From contig CANJRK010000042.1 in assembly GCA_947476765.1 (NCBI GenBank), positions 1 through 7,081 of the forward strand: 7,081 nt of DNA. The letters are read 5' to 3'. Shown piece by piece: positions 1 to 6,295 of this stretch. The DNA comes from Actinomycetota bacterium (lineage in GTDB: Bacteria > Actinomycetota > Actinomycetes > S36-B12 > UBA5976). Numbering within the stretch: the stretch's first letter is position 1; each line of letters begins with the position of its first letter. Both the position numbers and the translations under genes were made by a program. The notes below the pieces were generated by a model. That model was not told the origin of the DNA, made no database searches, and worked only from the letters and a program-made list of their open reading frames with translations.

Positions 1-1
1 C

Positions 2-31
2 TGTGATGCAAATCCTGGGACGTGTTGGTAA
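2..31 (+). CDS. possible 3' end of an upstream gene (partial)
   Basis: Reading from base 2 gives nine codons (CDANPGTCW) and then TAA at 29-31, whose last base is the A of the likely aroE ATG. Such a TAATG stop-start overlap is typical of coupled operon genes. A competing end is the TGA at 4-6 in the first frame. Ten codons are too few to identify a product. In actinobacteria a MltG-type murein transglycosylase often precedes aroE, but nothing here confirms that. Confidence 0.2.
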   Translation, partial: CDANPGTCW

Positions 32-846
32 TGAGAGCAGCTGTTCTAGGAAGTCCAGTTGCACATTCGCTGTCTCCGGTTCTACATCGCGCAGCGTATG
101 CAGCACTTGGTCTACCACATACTTACGATGCAATTGACGTACCTGAGGTTGAACTTATTGATTTCGTAAATGGTTTAGACGCGAATTGGTTGGGTCTTTC
201 GCTAACGATGCCGTTGAAAGAGGTTGCATTCAAGCTATCTTCAGTCTGCGACGAACTTGCAATTCAAACGGGTGCTATCAACACTTTAGTTTTTGGTGAC
301 GAACTTCGCGGATACAACACCGACGTACTTGGAATTGTAGATGCCGTTCGGGAGGCGGGACACGAAACGATTGCGACGGCAACCATATTTGGCTCCGGTG
401 CAACAGCACGTTCCGCTTTGGTTGCCCTACATCGGTTAGGAGCCAAGCAGATCTCTGTTGTGGCTCGAAATGAATCTGCCCTTACGCGAATGCTGACAAT
501 GGGAACAGAGTTGAACGTAACGTTGAAAGCTCAAACGCTAAGTGAAACGACTTGGCTGGAAAGCGACCTAGTTATCAACACCACCCCAGTTGGCGCGTTA
601 GATGAAATTGCGCAACAGGTGTTTCGGCCAAAAGGATTGCTTTTAGATGTCGTTTACGATCCCTGGCCAACTCAATTAGCTGCATGTTGGTCAGTTACTG
701 GGGGACAGATTATCTCTGGATTATCAATGCTGTTACATCAAGCCGGTCATCAAGTAAATCTGATGACAGGTGAAGTGGCTCCGCTAGCAAAAATGCGGGA
801 TGCACTAAATTCGGAACTTCTTACCCGAGGATTAAGCGCAATCTAA
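31..846 (+). CDS. aroE: shikimate dehydrogenase (NADP+)
   Basis: Reversibly reduces 3-dehydroshikimate to shikimate with NADPH in the cytoplasm (fourth step of the shikimate pathway). The N-terminal substrate domain shows the shikimate-binding HSLSP motif (residues 12-16), LTMPLK with the catalytic Lys63, GAINTL with Asn84, and NTD with Asp98. The NADP domain carries a glycine-rich GSGATA loop (121-126) and INTTPVG (182-188). The C-terminus has the conserved DVVYDPWPTQL and SGLSMLLHQA segments with Gln237. At 271 residues it is a normal length. I chose ATG31 because homologues start close to the AAVLGSP strand and because it overlaps a possible upstream TAA. GTG22 and TTG25 are in-frame alternatives, and GGGA at 17-20 could serve TTG25 or ATG31. 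It is probably transcribed from a promoter upstream of the window, with aroC following after 45 nt. Confidence 0.95.
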   Translation: MRAAVLGSPVAHSLSPVLHRAAYAALGLPHTYDAIDVPEVELIDFVNGLDANWLGLSLTMPLKEVAFKLSSVCDELAIQTGAINTLVFGDELRGYNTDVLGIVDAVREAGHETIATATIFGSGATARSALVALHRLGAKQISVVARNESALTRMLTMGTELNVTLKAQTLSETTWLESDLVINTTPVGALDEIAQQVFRPKGLLLDVVYDPWPTQLAACWSVTGGQIISGLSMLLHQAGHQVNLMTGEVAPLAKMRDALNSELLTRGLSAI

Positions 847-891
847 GTCGCCAATTCGGTGTTATCGCCCAAAAGGTGAAAGACTAGAGGC

Positions 892-2067
892 ATGTTGCGC
901 TGGTTGACCGCTGGAGAATCCCACGGTCCTGCGCTGTCCGCAATCCTAGAAGGACTTCCCGCTGGTGTGGAAGTTGCAACGGCTGACATCGATACTGCGC
1001 TAGCTCGACGTCGCCTGGGATTTGGCCGTGGCGCTCGGATGAAATTTGAACAAGACGCCGTAACAATTACCGGTGGCATCAGACATGGCCTCACGCAAGG
1101 TGGCCCAATCGCGATAACTATTGCCAATTCGGAATGGCCAAAATGGCAGGACGTAATGTCCGCTGATCCGGTAGATGCTGCCAGTTTAGAAAATGTGGCG
1201 CGTAATGCACCTTTAACTAGACCGCGACCTGGCCATGCTGACCTAGCTGGAATGCAAAAATATTCGCACAACGATGCGCGTCCAATTTTAGAGCGGGCGA
1301 GTGCGCGTGAGACTGCGGCGCGAGTAGCTCTCGGTGAAGTAGCCAAAAAGTTTTTGGAGCAGGTAGCTGGCATCACAGTTCTTAGCCATGTAGTTAGCAT
1401 CGGATCTGTTGCTACGGACTCAACTGAAATTCCAGATTTTCAAGATTTAGCAACCATTGACAATGATCCAGTGCGCTGCTTTTCACCAACCGCAAGTGCC
1501 GCTATGCAGGCAGAGATTTTGGCCGCTCAATCAGACGGTGACACACTCGGTGGAGTCATTGAGGTTGTTGCACATGGTGTGCCAGTAGGCCTGGGATCGC
1601 ACGTGCACTGGGATCGCCGCCTTGACAGTCGGCTTGCAGCAGCGCTGATGGGCATTCAAGCTATAAAAGGTGTTGAAGTTGGGGATGGCTTCGAAACTGC
1701 GCGACGCCGCGGTTCACAAGCACATGATGAAATTTATCTTGATGGCGAATCACTACATCGCAATACCAGTCGAAGTGGTGGCACTGAGGGTGGAATGAGC
1801 ACTGGGGAGGCAATTCGAGTTCGTGCTGCAATGAAGCCAATCTCAACGGTGCCGCGTGCCTTAGCAACAGTTGATGTGGAAACGGGCCAGGCCGCCACAG
1901 CAATCTCACAGCGAAGCGATGCCTGCGCAGTGCCTGCGTCTGGTGTAGTAGCTGAAGCTATGGTCGCATTGGTATTGGCAGATGCGGTATTAGAAAAATT
2001 TGGTGGCGATCACGTGATCGAGACTGCCCGAAACATTGCGTCCTACCGCTCACATTTAAGGATCTAG
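892..2067 (+). CDS. aroC: chorismate synthase
   Basis: Converts 5-enolpyruvylshikimate-3-phosphate to chorismate, the last shikimate-pathway step, using reduced FMN as a catalytic cofactor. The protein has 391 residues, usual for bacterial AroC. It opens with the family signature TAGESHG containing His11. It continues with RRRLGFGRGARM (40-50), RPGHADLAG around His115, the YSHNDARPILERASARET block (124-141), SGGTEGGMSTGEA near residues 297-309, and a C-terminal QRSDACAVPASGVVAEAM block. His11 and His115 correspond to the two active-site histidines known in the family. ATG892 matches the usual MLRWLTAGESHG start. The upstream gap carries AGAGG one base before the ATG and an AAAGGTGA about 12 nt upstream, so the ribosome site is not ideally spaced. 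The stop lies 2 nt before aroK. Confidence 0.97.
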   Translation: MLRWLTAGESHGPALSAILEGLPAGVEVATADIDTALARRRLGFGRGARMKFEQDAVTITGGIRHGLTQGGPIAITIANSEWPKWQDVMSADPVDAASLENVARNAPLTRPRPGHADLAGMQKYSHNDARPILERASARETAARVALGEVAKKFLEQVAGITVLSHVVSIGSVATDSTEIPDFQDLATIDNDPVRCFSPTASAAMQAEILAAQSDGDTLGGVIEVVAHGVPVGLGSHVHWDRRLDSRLAAALMGIQAIKGVEVGDGFETARRRGSQAHDEIYLDGESLHRNTSRSGGTEGGMSTGEAIRVRAAMKPISTVPRALATVDVETGQAATAISQRSDACAVPASGVVAEAMVALVLADAVLEKFGGDHVIETARNIASYRSHLRI

Positions 2068-2069
2068 CT

Positions 2070-2582
2070 GTGGCACCCATTGTGTTGGTTGGCGTTCCAG
2101 GTGCTGGTAAAACTACAGTTGGCAAACTTCTCGCGCAGGAGCTAAAAGTTGACTTCTTTGACAGCGATCAAGTCATCGAAAGCCGAGCTGGTAAAAGCGT
2201 GTCAGACATCTTTACCCAAGATGGAGAGTCAGTCTTTCGCAAACTTGAACATGATGTGGTTTGCGAACTTTTGCAAACTGATGCAGCCGTATTAGCCCTA
2301 GGTGGCGGATCCCTAGGAAATGACGATACGCGCGCCCAGGTCAGTAAGGCCAGAGTTGTCTGGTTAATCGCTGGGTTATCGCAAGCGGTAGATCGCGTGG
2401 GCATGAATCGAAATAGACCACTTTTGCTGGGCAACGTTCGCGGACAGCTAGCGGATTTGATGACTGCTAGAGAACCGCTCTATAAGGAAGTTGCAACAAT
2501 TGCTATCGATACCTCAAAACTTATTCCAAGCGAAGTAGTGCAGGCAATAACAGACGATTTAGCTAAGTTAGAGGTCGGCTGA
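2070..2582 (+). CDS. aroK: shikimate kinase
   Basis: Phosphorylates shikimate at the 3-hydroxyl with ATP (fifth pathway step). It has 170 residues, typical for this small P-loop kinase. Visible motifs are the Walker A loop GVPGAGKTT (8-16), the shikimate-binding DSD (31-33), Arg57 in VFRKLE, the GGG triplet at 77-79, the lid arginine in NRNRPLL (Arg115), and Arg133 in AREPLY near the adenine side. Translation starts at GTG2070, preceded by AAGGA (2058-2062) lying inside the end of aroC with a 7-nt spacing. It sits between aroC and aroB, overlapping the aroB ATG by one base. A gluconate kinase is less likely given the DSD and GGG pattern and the aro context. Confidence 0.96.
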   Translation: MAPIVLVGVPGAGKTTVGKLLAQELKVDFFDSDQVIESRAGKSVSDIFTQDGESVFRKLEHDVVCELLQTDAAVLALGGGSLGNDDTRAQVSKARVVWLIAGLSQAVDRVGMNRNRPLLLGNVRGQLADLMTAREPLYKEVATIAIDTSKLIPSEVVQAITDDLAKLEVG

Positions 2583-3661
2583 TGACTGTTATCGAAGTAC
2601 ATGCTGAGCACAATTACGAAGTGGTAGTGGGCCGCAATATCTTGTCCAACATAGACACTTACTTGTCAGGCGTTTCCCGAATCGCAGTCATACATCCAGA
2701 GTCGATGCGAGATCATGCTGCGAAAATCAGACTGCAAATTTCCGAAGTTGAGTCGATTGCAATCGAAGTTCCTGATGCCGAAAATGCGAAGACCGCAGCA
2801 GTACTTGAGTTTTGCTGGATGGCTCTTGGTAAAGCCGGATTCACTCGAAATGACCTGATAATTTCAATCGGTGGCGGCGCCACGACAGATTTAGCGGGGT
2901 TCGTTGCGGCAACTTGGTTACGTGGTGTGAAAGTTCTACATATTCCAACTACTTTGCTGGCAATGGTAGACGCTGCGGTGGGCGGTAAGACTGGAATCAA
3001 TACCAGCGAAGGCAAAAACTTGGTTGGAGCTATTCATTCGCCAATAGCAGTACTTTGCGATATGAATTTCCTTGACTCGCAATCAACTCAGGATTACGTA
3101 AGTGGACTGGCTGAAGTCATTAAGTGCGGATTTATCCGCGATGAACAAATTCTTAACTTGGTAGAAAGTGATCTCGCTGGTGCGCAGTCTCCACTTTGGG
3201 AACATTCGGCCGAGATAATTAGTCGAGCGATTCAAGTCAAGGCAGATGTAGTTGGAAATGACCTGCGAGAAACCTTAGGCACAAGTGCGGGTAGAGAGAT
3301 ACTTAACTATGGCCACACCTTTGGTCATGCGGTAGAACGTAATGAAAGGTACACCTGGCGTCACGGTAACGCAGTTGCTGTTGGAATGATGTTCGTAGCT
3401 AACTTGGCTCAACTGGCGGGTCGATTGGACCCTCGAATAGTCGCTCGTCATCGCGACATTTTGGCCGGTGTTGGTTTGCCTACCACCTATAACAGGGGCA
3501 CGTTTGATCAACTGCACGAAGCCATGCGAGTTGATAAAAAAGCGCGCGGCGCAAAACTTAGATTCATCATTCTTGATGAAGTAGCTAGGCCCAGCATTCT
3601 GGAAGCCCCTGACTCGGCGTTGCTGATTGCGGCCTACAACAAACTAGGGCAAAGTGATTAG
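2582..3661 (+). CDS. aroB: 3-dehydroquinate synthase
   Basis: Cyclises DAHP to 3-dehydroquinate (second pathway step) using catalytic NAD+ and a divalent metal. The 359-residue protein shows the NAD/active-site run IGGGATTDLAGF (96-107), PTTLLAMVDA (122-131), GGKTGIN (134-140) and GLAEVIK (175-181), and later LNYGHTFGHAVE (241-252). Glu178, His245 and His261 match the metal ligands known in the family. Length and motif order are normal and nothing looks damaged. ATG2582 shares its A with the aroK TGA, and GAGGT at 2571-2575 gives a 6-nt spacing. With aroK upstream and aroQ downstream it forms the heart of the operon. The close relatives 2-deoxy-scyllo-inosose synthase and EEVS-like cyclases are unlikely because of the aro neighbours. 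Confidence 0.97.
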   Translation: MTVIEVHAEHNYEVVVGRNILSNIDTYLSGVSRIAVIHPESMRDHAAKIRLQISEVESIAIEVPDAENAKTAAVLEFCWMALGKAGFTRNDLIISIGGGATTDLAGFVAATWLRGVKVLHIPTTLLAMVDAAVGGKTGINTSEGKNLVGAIHSPIAVLCDMNFLDSQSTQDYVSGLAEVIKCGFIRDEQILNLVESDLAGAQSPLWEHSAEIISRAIQVKADVVGNDLRETLGTSAGREILNYGHTFGHAVERNERYTWRHGNAVAVGMMFVANLAQLAGRLDPRIVARHRDILAGVGLPTTYNRGTFDQLHEAMRVDKKARGAKLRFIILDEVARPSILEAPDSALLIAAYNKLGQSD

Positions 3662-3662
3662 C

Positions 3663-4091
3663 ATGCGAAAAGTATTAATCCTAAATGGTCCAAATCTGGA
3701 TCGATTGGGAACCAGAGAGCCTGATGTTTACGGTTCTCTGTCTCTGCAAGATATCGAAAAGTTGTGCGTGGATGCTGCGACAGCACTAGATATGGAAGTT
3801 GATTTTCGGCAAACTAACGAAGAGTCAACTTTAATCTCTTGGTTACATGAAGCCGCGGAGACTAAAACTTTTGTGATCATGAATCCAGCCGCTTTTACGC
3901 ACTATTCAGTAGCGATTAGGGATGCTGCGGCAATGCTAACTGCGGGGCTGATCGAAGTGCACTTAAGTAACCCGATTGCCCGCGAGGAATTCCGACATAC
4001 TTCCTTAATATCTGGATTAGCGCTGGGAACAATTAGTGGATTTGGTGCCCAGTCCTATTTGCTTGCACTGCAGGCAATTTCTAAGTTGTGA
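3663..4091 (+). CDS. aroQ: 3-dehydroquinate dehydratase, type II
   Basis: Dehydrates 3-dehydroquinate to 3-dehydroshikimate (third pathway step). Type II enzymes are small flavodoxin-like proteins forming dodecamers, and the 142 residues here fit. Motifs are NGPNLDRLGTREPDVYG (8-24), which includes the catalytic Arg18 and Tyr23, then NPAAFTHYSVAIRDA with Asn74 and His80, VHLSN with His100, and Arg111. The usual NHEG stretch reads NEES here (52-55), and actinobacterial members are known to vary at this place. I chose ATG3663 because homologues begin at the MRKVLILNGPNL strand. An in-frame GTG3654 would add three residues and overlap aroB by 8 nt. AAAGTGA (3651-3657) is a weak ribosome site for the ATG. 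The stop overlaps the next gene by 4 nt. Confidence 0.96.
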   Translation: MRKVLILNGPNLDRLGTREPDVYGSLSLQDIEKLCVDAATALDMEVDFRQTNEESTLISWLHEAAETKTFVIMNPAAFTHYSVAIRDAAAMLTAGLIEVHLSNPIAREEFRHTSLISGLALGTISGFGAQSYLLALQAISKL

Positions 4092-5140
4092 CTTCACATC
4101 GCATTGAACGTCTGCAAAATGAGCTAGCAGACGATCAAGCGCTCTATGTAACTAATTTAATCAATGTGCGATATTTGTGTGGGTTCACTGGGTCTAACGG
4201 CGCACTTTTGGTGACTAAAGATTCAGCAGTACTTGCAACTGATTCTCGATATGAAATCCAAAGTGCAAACCAAACTTGTGATGTAGAAATCTTGATAGGT
4301 CGCAACCTTTCGGAGTTACTTCTTGCTGGGAAATCGCAAAGCCAAATGCTCGTGGAAGGCAATGACATTTCGGTAAATGCCCTCGAAGCCCTGAAAGAAG
4401 CAAATCCAAAGATTACATTTCAGGCAACTGATGGTGTAGTCGAGCACTTGAGAAGCATCAAAGATGAGTCAGAATTGCAGTTGATTAGGCTGGCCTGCCA
4501 AATATCTACCCAGGCGCTTAACGACACCTTACCGAAAATTCAGATCGGCGTTTCCGAGAGGCACTTGCGAGATCTACTTGAGAATCGAATGCGTGAACTC
4601 GGGGCTGATGACATCGCGTTCGCATCAATCGTGGCTAGCGGTCCAAATAGCGCCATCCCACACCACGAGCCAACAACTCGTGAATTGAGTTCCGGAGATT
4701 TGCTAAAGATTGATTTTGGGGCCAAAGTCGATGGCTATCATTCGGACTGTACTCGTACTTTTGTGATGGGAAAGCCAGCCGAATGGCAAATTGAGTTGCA
4801 TCAAGCTGTAGCACAGGCCCAGCAATCTGGCCGAGACAAAATCAGTTCCGCGGTGAAATTTTCAGCAGTTGAACAATCTGTGAATGACTCTTTAAGTGAG
4901 TCGGGCTATCGTGAGTTTTTCACGCATGGACTTGGACACGGTGTGGGACTTGAGATTCATGAGGAGCCGTTTTTTAGTCGTACTCAAACAGGTAAGATTG
5001 CTCCTAACACCGTGATAACTATTGAGCCTGGAGCCTACCTACCCGAACGTGGTGGAGTGCGAATCGAGGACACAGTTGCTGTCACATCGCAAGGCCATGA
5101 CAACTACACCCAGTTTTCATATGAATTGATCGAACTTTAA
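4088..5140 (+). CDS. M24 family Xaa-Pro peptidase (aminopeptidase P / prolidase type)
   Basis: A metallopeptidase expected to cleave next to proline (Xaa-Pro peptides), in the cytoplasm since no signal peptide is seen. Residues 1 to about 120 form a creatinase/prolidase N-terminal domain beginning with the NVRYLCGFTGSNGALL segment. The pita-bread catalytic domain follows. The five metal ligands are all present: Asp209 (KIDFGA), Asp220 (HSDCTRT), His284 (GLGHGVGL), Glu313 (TIEPGAY) and Glu327 (RIEDT). His192-His193 in PHHEPT are also typical. At 350 residues it matches short PepQ/YpdF-like members rather than the ~440-residue E. coli aminopeptidase P. Aminopeptidase P and dipeptidase activity cannot be told apart from sequence alone. 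GTG4088 overlaps the aroQ TGA (GTGA) with no strong ribosome site, which suggests coupled translation. It sits directly before efp; both concern proline, in peptides and in nascent chains respectively. Confidence 0.92.
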   Translation: MTSHRIERLQNELADDQALYVTNLINVRYLCGFTGSNGALLVTKDSAVLATDSRYEIQSANQTCDVEILIGRNLSELLLAGKSQSQMLVEGNDISVNALEALKEANPKITFQATDGVVEHLRSIKDESELQLIRLACQISTQALNDTLPKIQIGVSERHLRDLLENRMRELGADDIAFASIVASGPNSAIPHHEPTTRELSSGDLLKIDFGAKVDGYHSDCTRTFVMGKPAEWQIELHQAVAQAQQSGRDKISSAVKFSAVEQSVNDSLSESGYREFFTHGLGHGVGLEIHEEPFFSRTQTGKIAPNTVITIEPGAYLPERGGVRIEDTVAVTSQGHDNYTQFSYELIEL

Positions 5141-5149
5141 ACAGCAATC

Positions 5150-5155
5150 GAGGAG
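5150..5155 (+). promoter_or_regulatory. ribosome binding site deciding the efp start
   Basis: GAGGAG sits 5 nt before GTG5161. An in-frame GTG at 5155 would begin inside this site, so it cannot be the main start. GTG5161 also gives the normal EF-P N-terminus MASTNDLKNG. Confidence 0.85.
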
Positions 5156-5160
5156 TGCAC

Positions 5161-5721
5161 GTGGCGTCAACAAATGATCTAAAGAATGGGCTAGTCCTGA
5201 ATATTGATGGGCAGCTTTGGACCGTTGTTGAATTTCAGCACGTAAAGCCAGGTAAGGGTCCAGCTTTTGTTCGCACCAAGTTGAAGAACATCCTCTCCGG
5301 AAAAGTTGTAGACAAAACTTTTAACGCAGGAGTGTCAGTTGAGACTGCTGATGTAGATAAGCGCAACATGCAGTACCTCTATAAAGATGGAGACGGCTGG
5401 GTGTTCATGGACCTTCAGACATTCGAGCAGTACACCTTGTCGGATGCGATCGTTGGCGATGGTGCAAAGTACATGCTTGAAAACCAAGAAGGCGTGGTAG
5501 CAATCCACAATGATGCTCCAATATATTTGGAGTTACCAGCAAGCGTTGAGCTTATGATCACTTACACTGAGCCTGGCCTACAGGGCGATCGTTCAAGTGC
5601 AGGCAGCAAGCCAGCAACTTTAGAAACCGGCGCGGAAATAAAAGTTCCACTTTTCATTGAATCAAATACCAAAGTCAAGGTCGATACTCGCGACGGTTCA
5701 TACCTAGGACGAGTTAACTAA
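5161..5721 (+). CDS. efp: translation elongation factor P
   Basis: Binds ribosomes stalled between the P and E sites and promotes peptide-bond formation at consecutive prolines. The 186-residue length is normal for the three-domain protein: a KOW-like N-terminal domain (1 to ~63) followed by two OB domains. The tip loop reads KPGKGPAF, with Lys32 at the position that is modified in many bacteria. The symmetric PGKGP form is known from actinobacterial EF-P, reported to act without modification of this lysine, and no epmA/epmB-like modifier genes lie in this window. The C-terminal signature VKVDTRDGSYLGR is intact. GTG5161 is chosen over the in-frame GTG5155 because of the GAGGAG site. It lies between the M24 peptidase (20 nt gap) and nusB (no gap). 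Confidence 0.97.
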   Translation: MASTNDLKNGLVLNIDGQLWTVVEFQHVKPGKGPAFVRTKLKNILSGKVVDKTFNAGVSVETADVDKRNMQYLYKDGDGWVFMDLQTFEQYTLSDAIVGDGAKYMLENQEGVVAIHNDAPIYLELPASVELMITYTEPGLQGDRSSAGSKPATLETGAEIKVPLFIESNTKVKVDTRDGSYLGRVN

Positions 5722-6120
5722 GTGCGCACTAGAACTAAAGCACGCCAACGAGCTGTCGAGTCATTATTCGAGGCTGAGCAACGTGGCGTAACAACCTCTG
5801 ACGTATTTGAACGAAATCCTGATGTGAACGATTATGCGATCGAACTAGCAGTACTTGTTGAGACAAACATTGACCGTATTGACGAAGTGATTGCAACTTA
5901 CTCTCAGGCTTGGCCACTGGAGCGCATGCCAGCCGTAGACCGAGCGATTGTGCGCGTTGGAATTGCTGAATTACTTTGGCGACCAGAAGTCGACAGCGGG
6001 GTAGCTGTTTCAGAAGCCATAGAGATAGCCGCAGTGTTAAGTACGCCGGAATCAGGTCGATTTATTAACGGCTTGTTGGGCCAAATTGCCACTATTCGTG
6101 GATCGCTGTCTACGCTTTAA
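5722..6120 (+). CDS. nusB: transcription antitermination protein NusB
   Basis: NusB binds boxA RNA with NusE (ribosomal protein S10) and supports processive transcription of rRNA operons. The 132-residue protein is an all-alpha NusB fold: the N-terminal helix KARQRAVESLFEAEQRG (6-22), the core block WPLERMPAVDRAIVRVGIAE (64-83), and the C-terminal VAVSEAIEIAAVLS and SGRFINGLLG blocks (95-120). All are standard for the family. GTG5722 follows the efp TAA without a gap, and GGACGAG (5708-5714) within efp may act as the ribosome site. efp-nusB adjacency is common in bacteria. It is the last gene of the operon, and its stop lies only 2 nt from the 3' end of an opposing tRNA gene. Confidence 0.95.
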   Translation: MRTRTKARQRAVESLFEAEQRGVTTSDVFERNPDVNDYAIELAVLVETNIDRIDEVIATYSQAWPLERMPAVDRAIVRVGIAELLWRPEVDSGVAVSEAIEIAAVLSTPESGRFINGLLGQIATIRGSLSTL

Positions 6121-6122
6121 CG

Positions 6123-6196
6123 TGCCCTGAGTGGGATTCGAACCCACACTGAACGGTGTTTGAGACCGCGCTCTCTGCCAGTTGGAGTACCAGGGC
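6123..6196 (-). tRNA. tRNA with CAA anticodon (Leu by anticodon), class I shape
   Basis: The - strand folds into a full cloverleaf. The acceptor stem GCCCTGG pairs with TCAGGGC (one G-U), with discriminator A73. The D stem is CTC/GAG with a C13-A22 mismatch, and the D loop contains GG. The anticodon stem GCGGT/ACCGT encloses loop CTCAAAC, giving anticodon CAA (6160-6162) for UUG codons. The variable loop is only TCAGT, and the T arm GTGGG-TTCGAAT-CCCAC is perfect. CCA is not encoded. Bacterial leucine tRNAs normally carry a long variable arm (class II), so the isotype by anticodon conflicts with the overall shape. It is probably expressed, since all stems are intact, but charging by LeuRS is not certain. 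Confidence 0.88.
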
Positions 6197-6206
6197 TTAA
6201 TTTCTT
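6124..6206 (+). terminator. possible nusB-side terminator formed by antisense of the tRNA
   Basis: Read on the + strand just after nusB, GCCCTG (6124-6129) can pair with CAGGGC (6191-6196), enclosing the antisense T-arm and anticodon hairpins. A T-rich tract (TTAATTTCTT, 6197-6206) follows directly. No other terminator is visible for the aro-nusB operon. The long, branched stem is unlike a simple intrinsic terminator, so this is only a suggestion. Confidence 0.25.
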
Positions 6207-6216
6207 ACTCGAGAAA

Positions 6217-6246
6217 GGTTATCGCATAGAAATGCGCACGATAACC
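6217..6246. promoter_or_regulatory. perfect inverted repeat in the divergent tRNA/pgsA-like spacer
   Basis: GGTTATCG (6217-6224) and CGATAACC (6239-6246) are perfect inverted copies separated by 14 nt. A second small stem, CGCAT/ATGCG around AGAA, is nested inside (6223-6236). On each strand the downstream arm supplies GATAAC, a partial -10-like hexamer, placed about 14 nt upstream of a plausible tRNA 5' leader on one side and about 50 nt before the pgsA-like start on the other. It could be a pair of overlapping divergent promoters, an operator or a hairpin. No clear -35 element is visible. Confidence 0.4.
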
Positions 6247-6285
6247 GTAGGCTTGAGATATGCCAAAAATGAGTAAGGACTCGAC

Positions 6286-6289
6286 GAGG
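6286..6289 (+). promoter_or_regulatory. ribosome binding site of the CDP-alcohol phosphatidyltransferase gene
   Basis: GAGG lies 6 nt before GTG6296, a good spacing that supports this GTG as the start. The rest of the 99-nt spacer (6197-6295) contains only the inverted repeat and no open reading frame of note. Confidence 0.7.
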
Positions 6290-6295
6290 TAATAA

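Noticed and set aside
843..1400. A 185-codon open frame on the - strand
   Set aside because: It lies antisense to aroC, whose + strand product is unmistakable, and its translation shows no recognisable domain.
2007..2020. Perfect 14-bp palindrome CGATCACGTGATCG near the end of aroC
   Set aside because: One such palindrome is roughly expected by chance in a window of this size, and it encodes the ordinary GDHVIE segment of AroC. It could be revisited if the motif recurs in other promoters.
5155..5160. GTG5155 as an upstream efp start
   Set aside because: It overlaps the ribosome binding site GAGGAG, and EF-P homologues begin at the MASTNDLKNG sequence encoded from GTG5161.
6123..6196. A tRNA read on the + strand at the same place
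   Set aside because: The + strand has the T-arm-like stem at the 5' side and the D-arm-like part at the 3' side, the reverse of a real tRNA. Only the - strand gives a proper cloverleaf.
6204..6277. CTTACTC (6204-6210) and GAGTAAG (6271-6277) as an outer inverted repeat in the divergent spacer
   Set aside because: A 7-bp match over about 60 nt is close to chance expectation, and the arms do not align with any promoter or terminator element.
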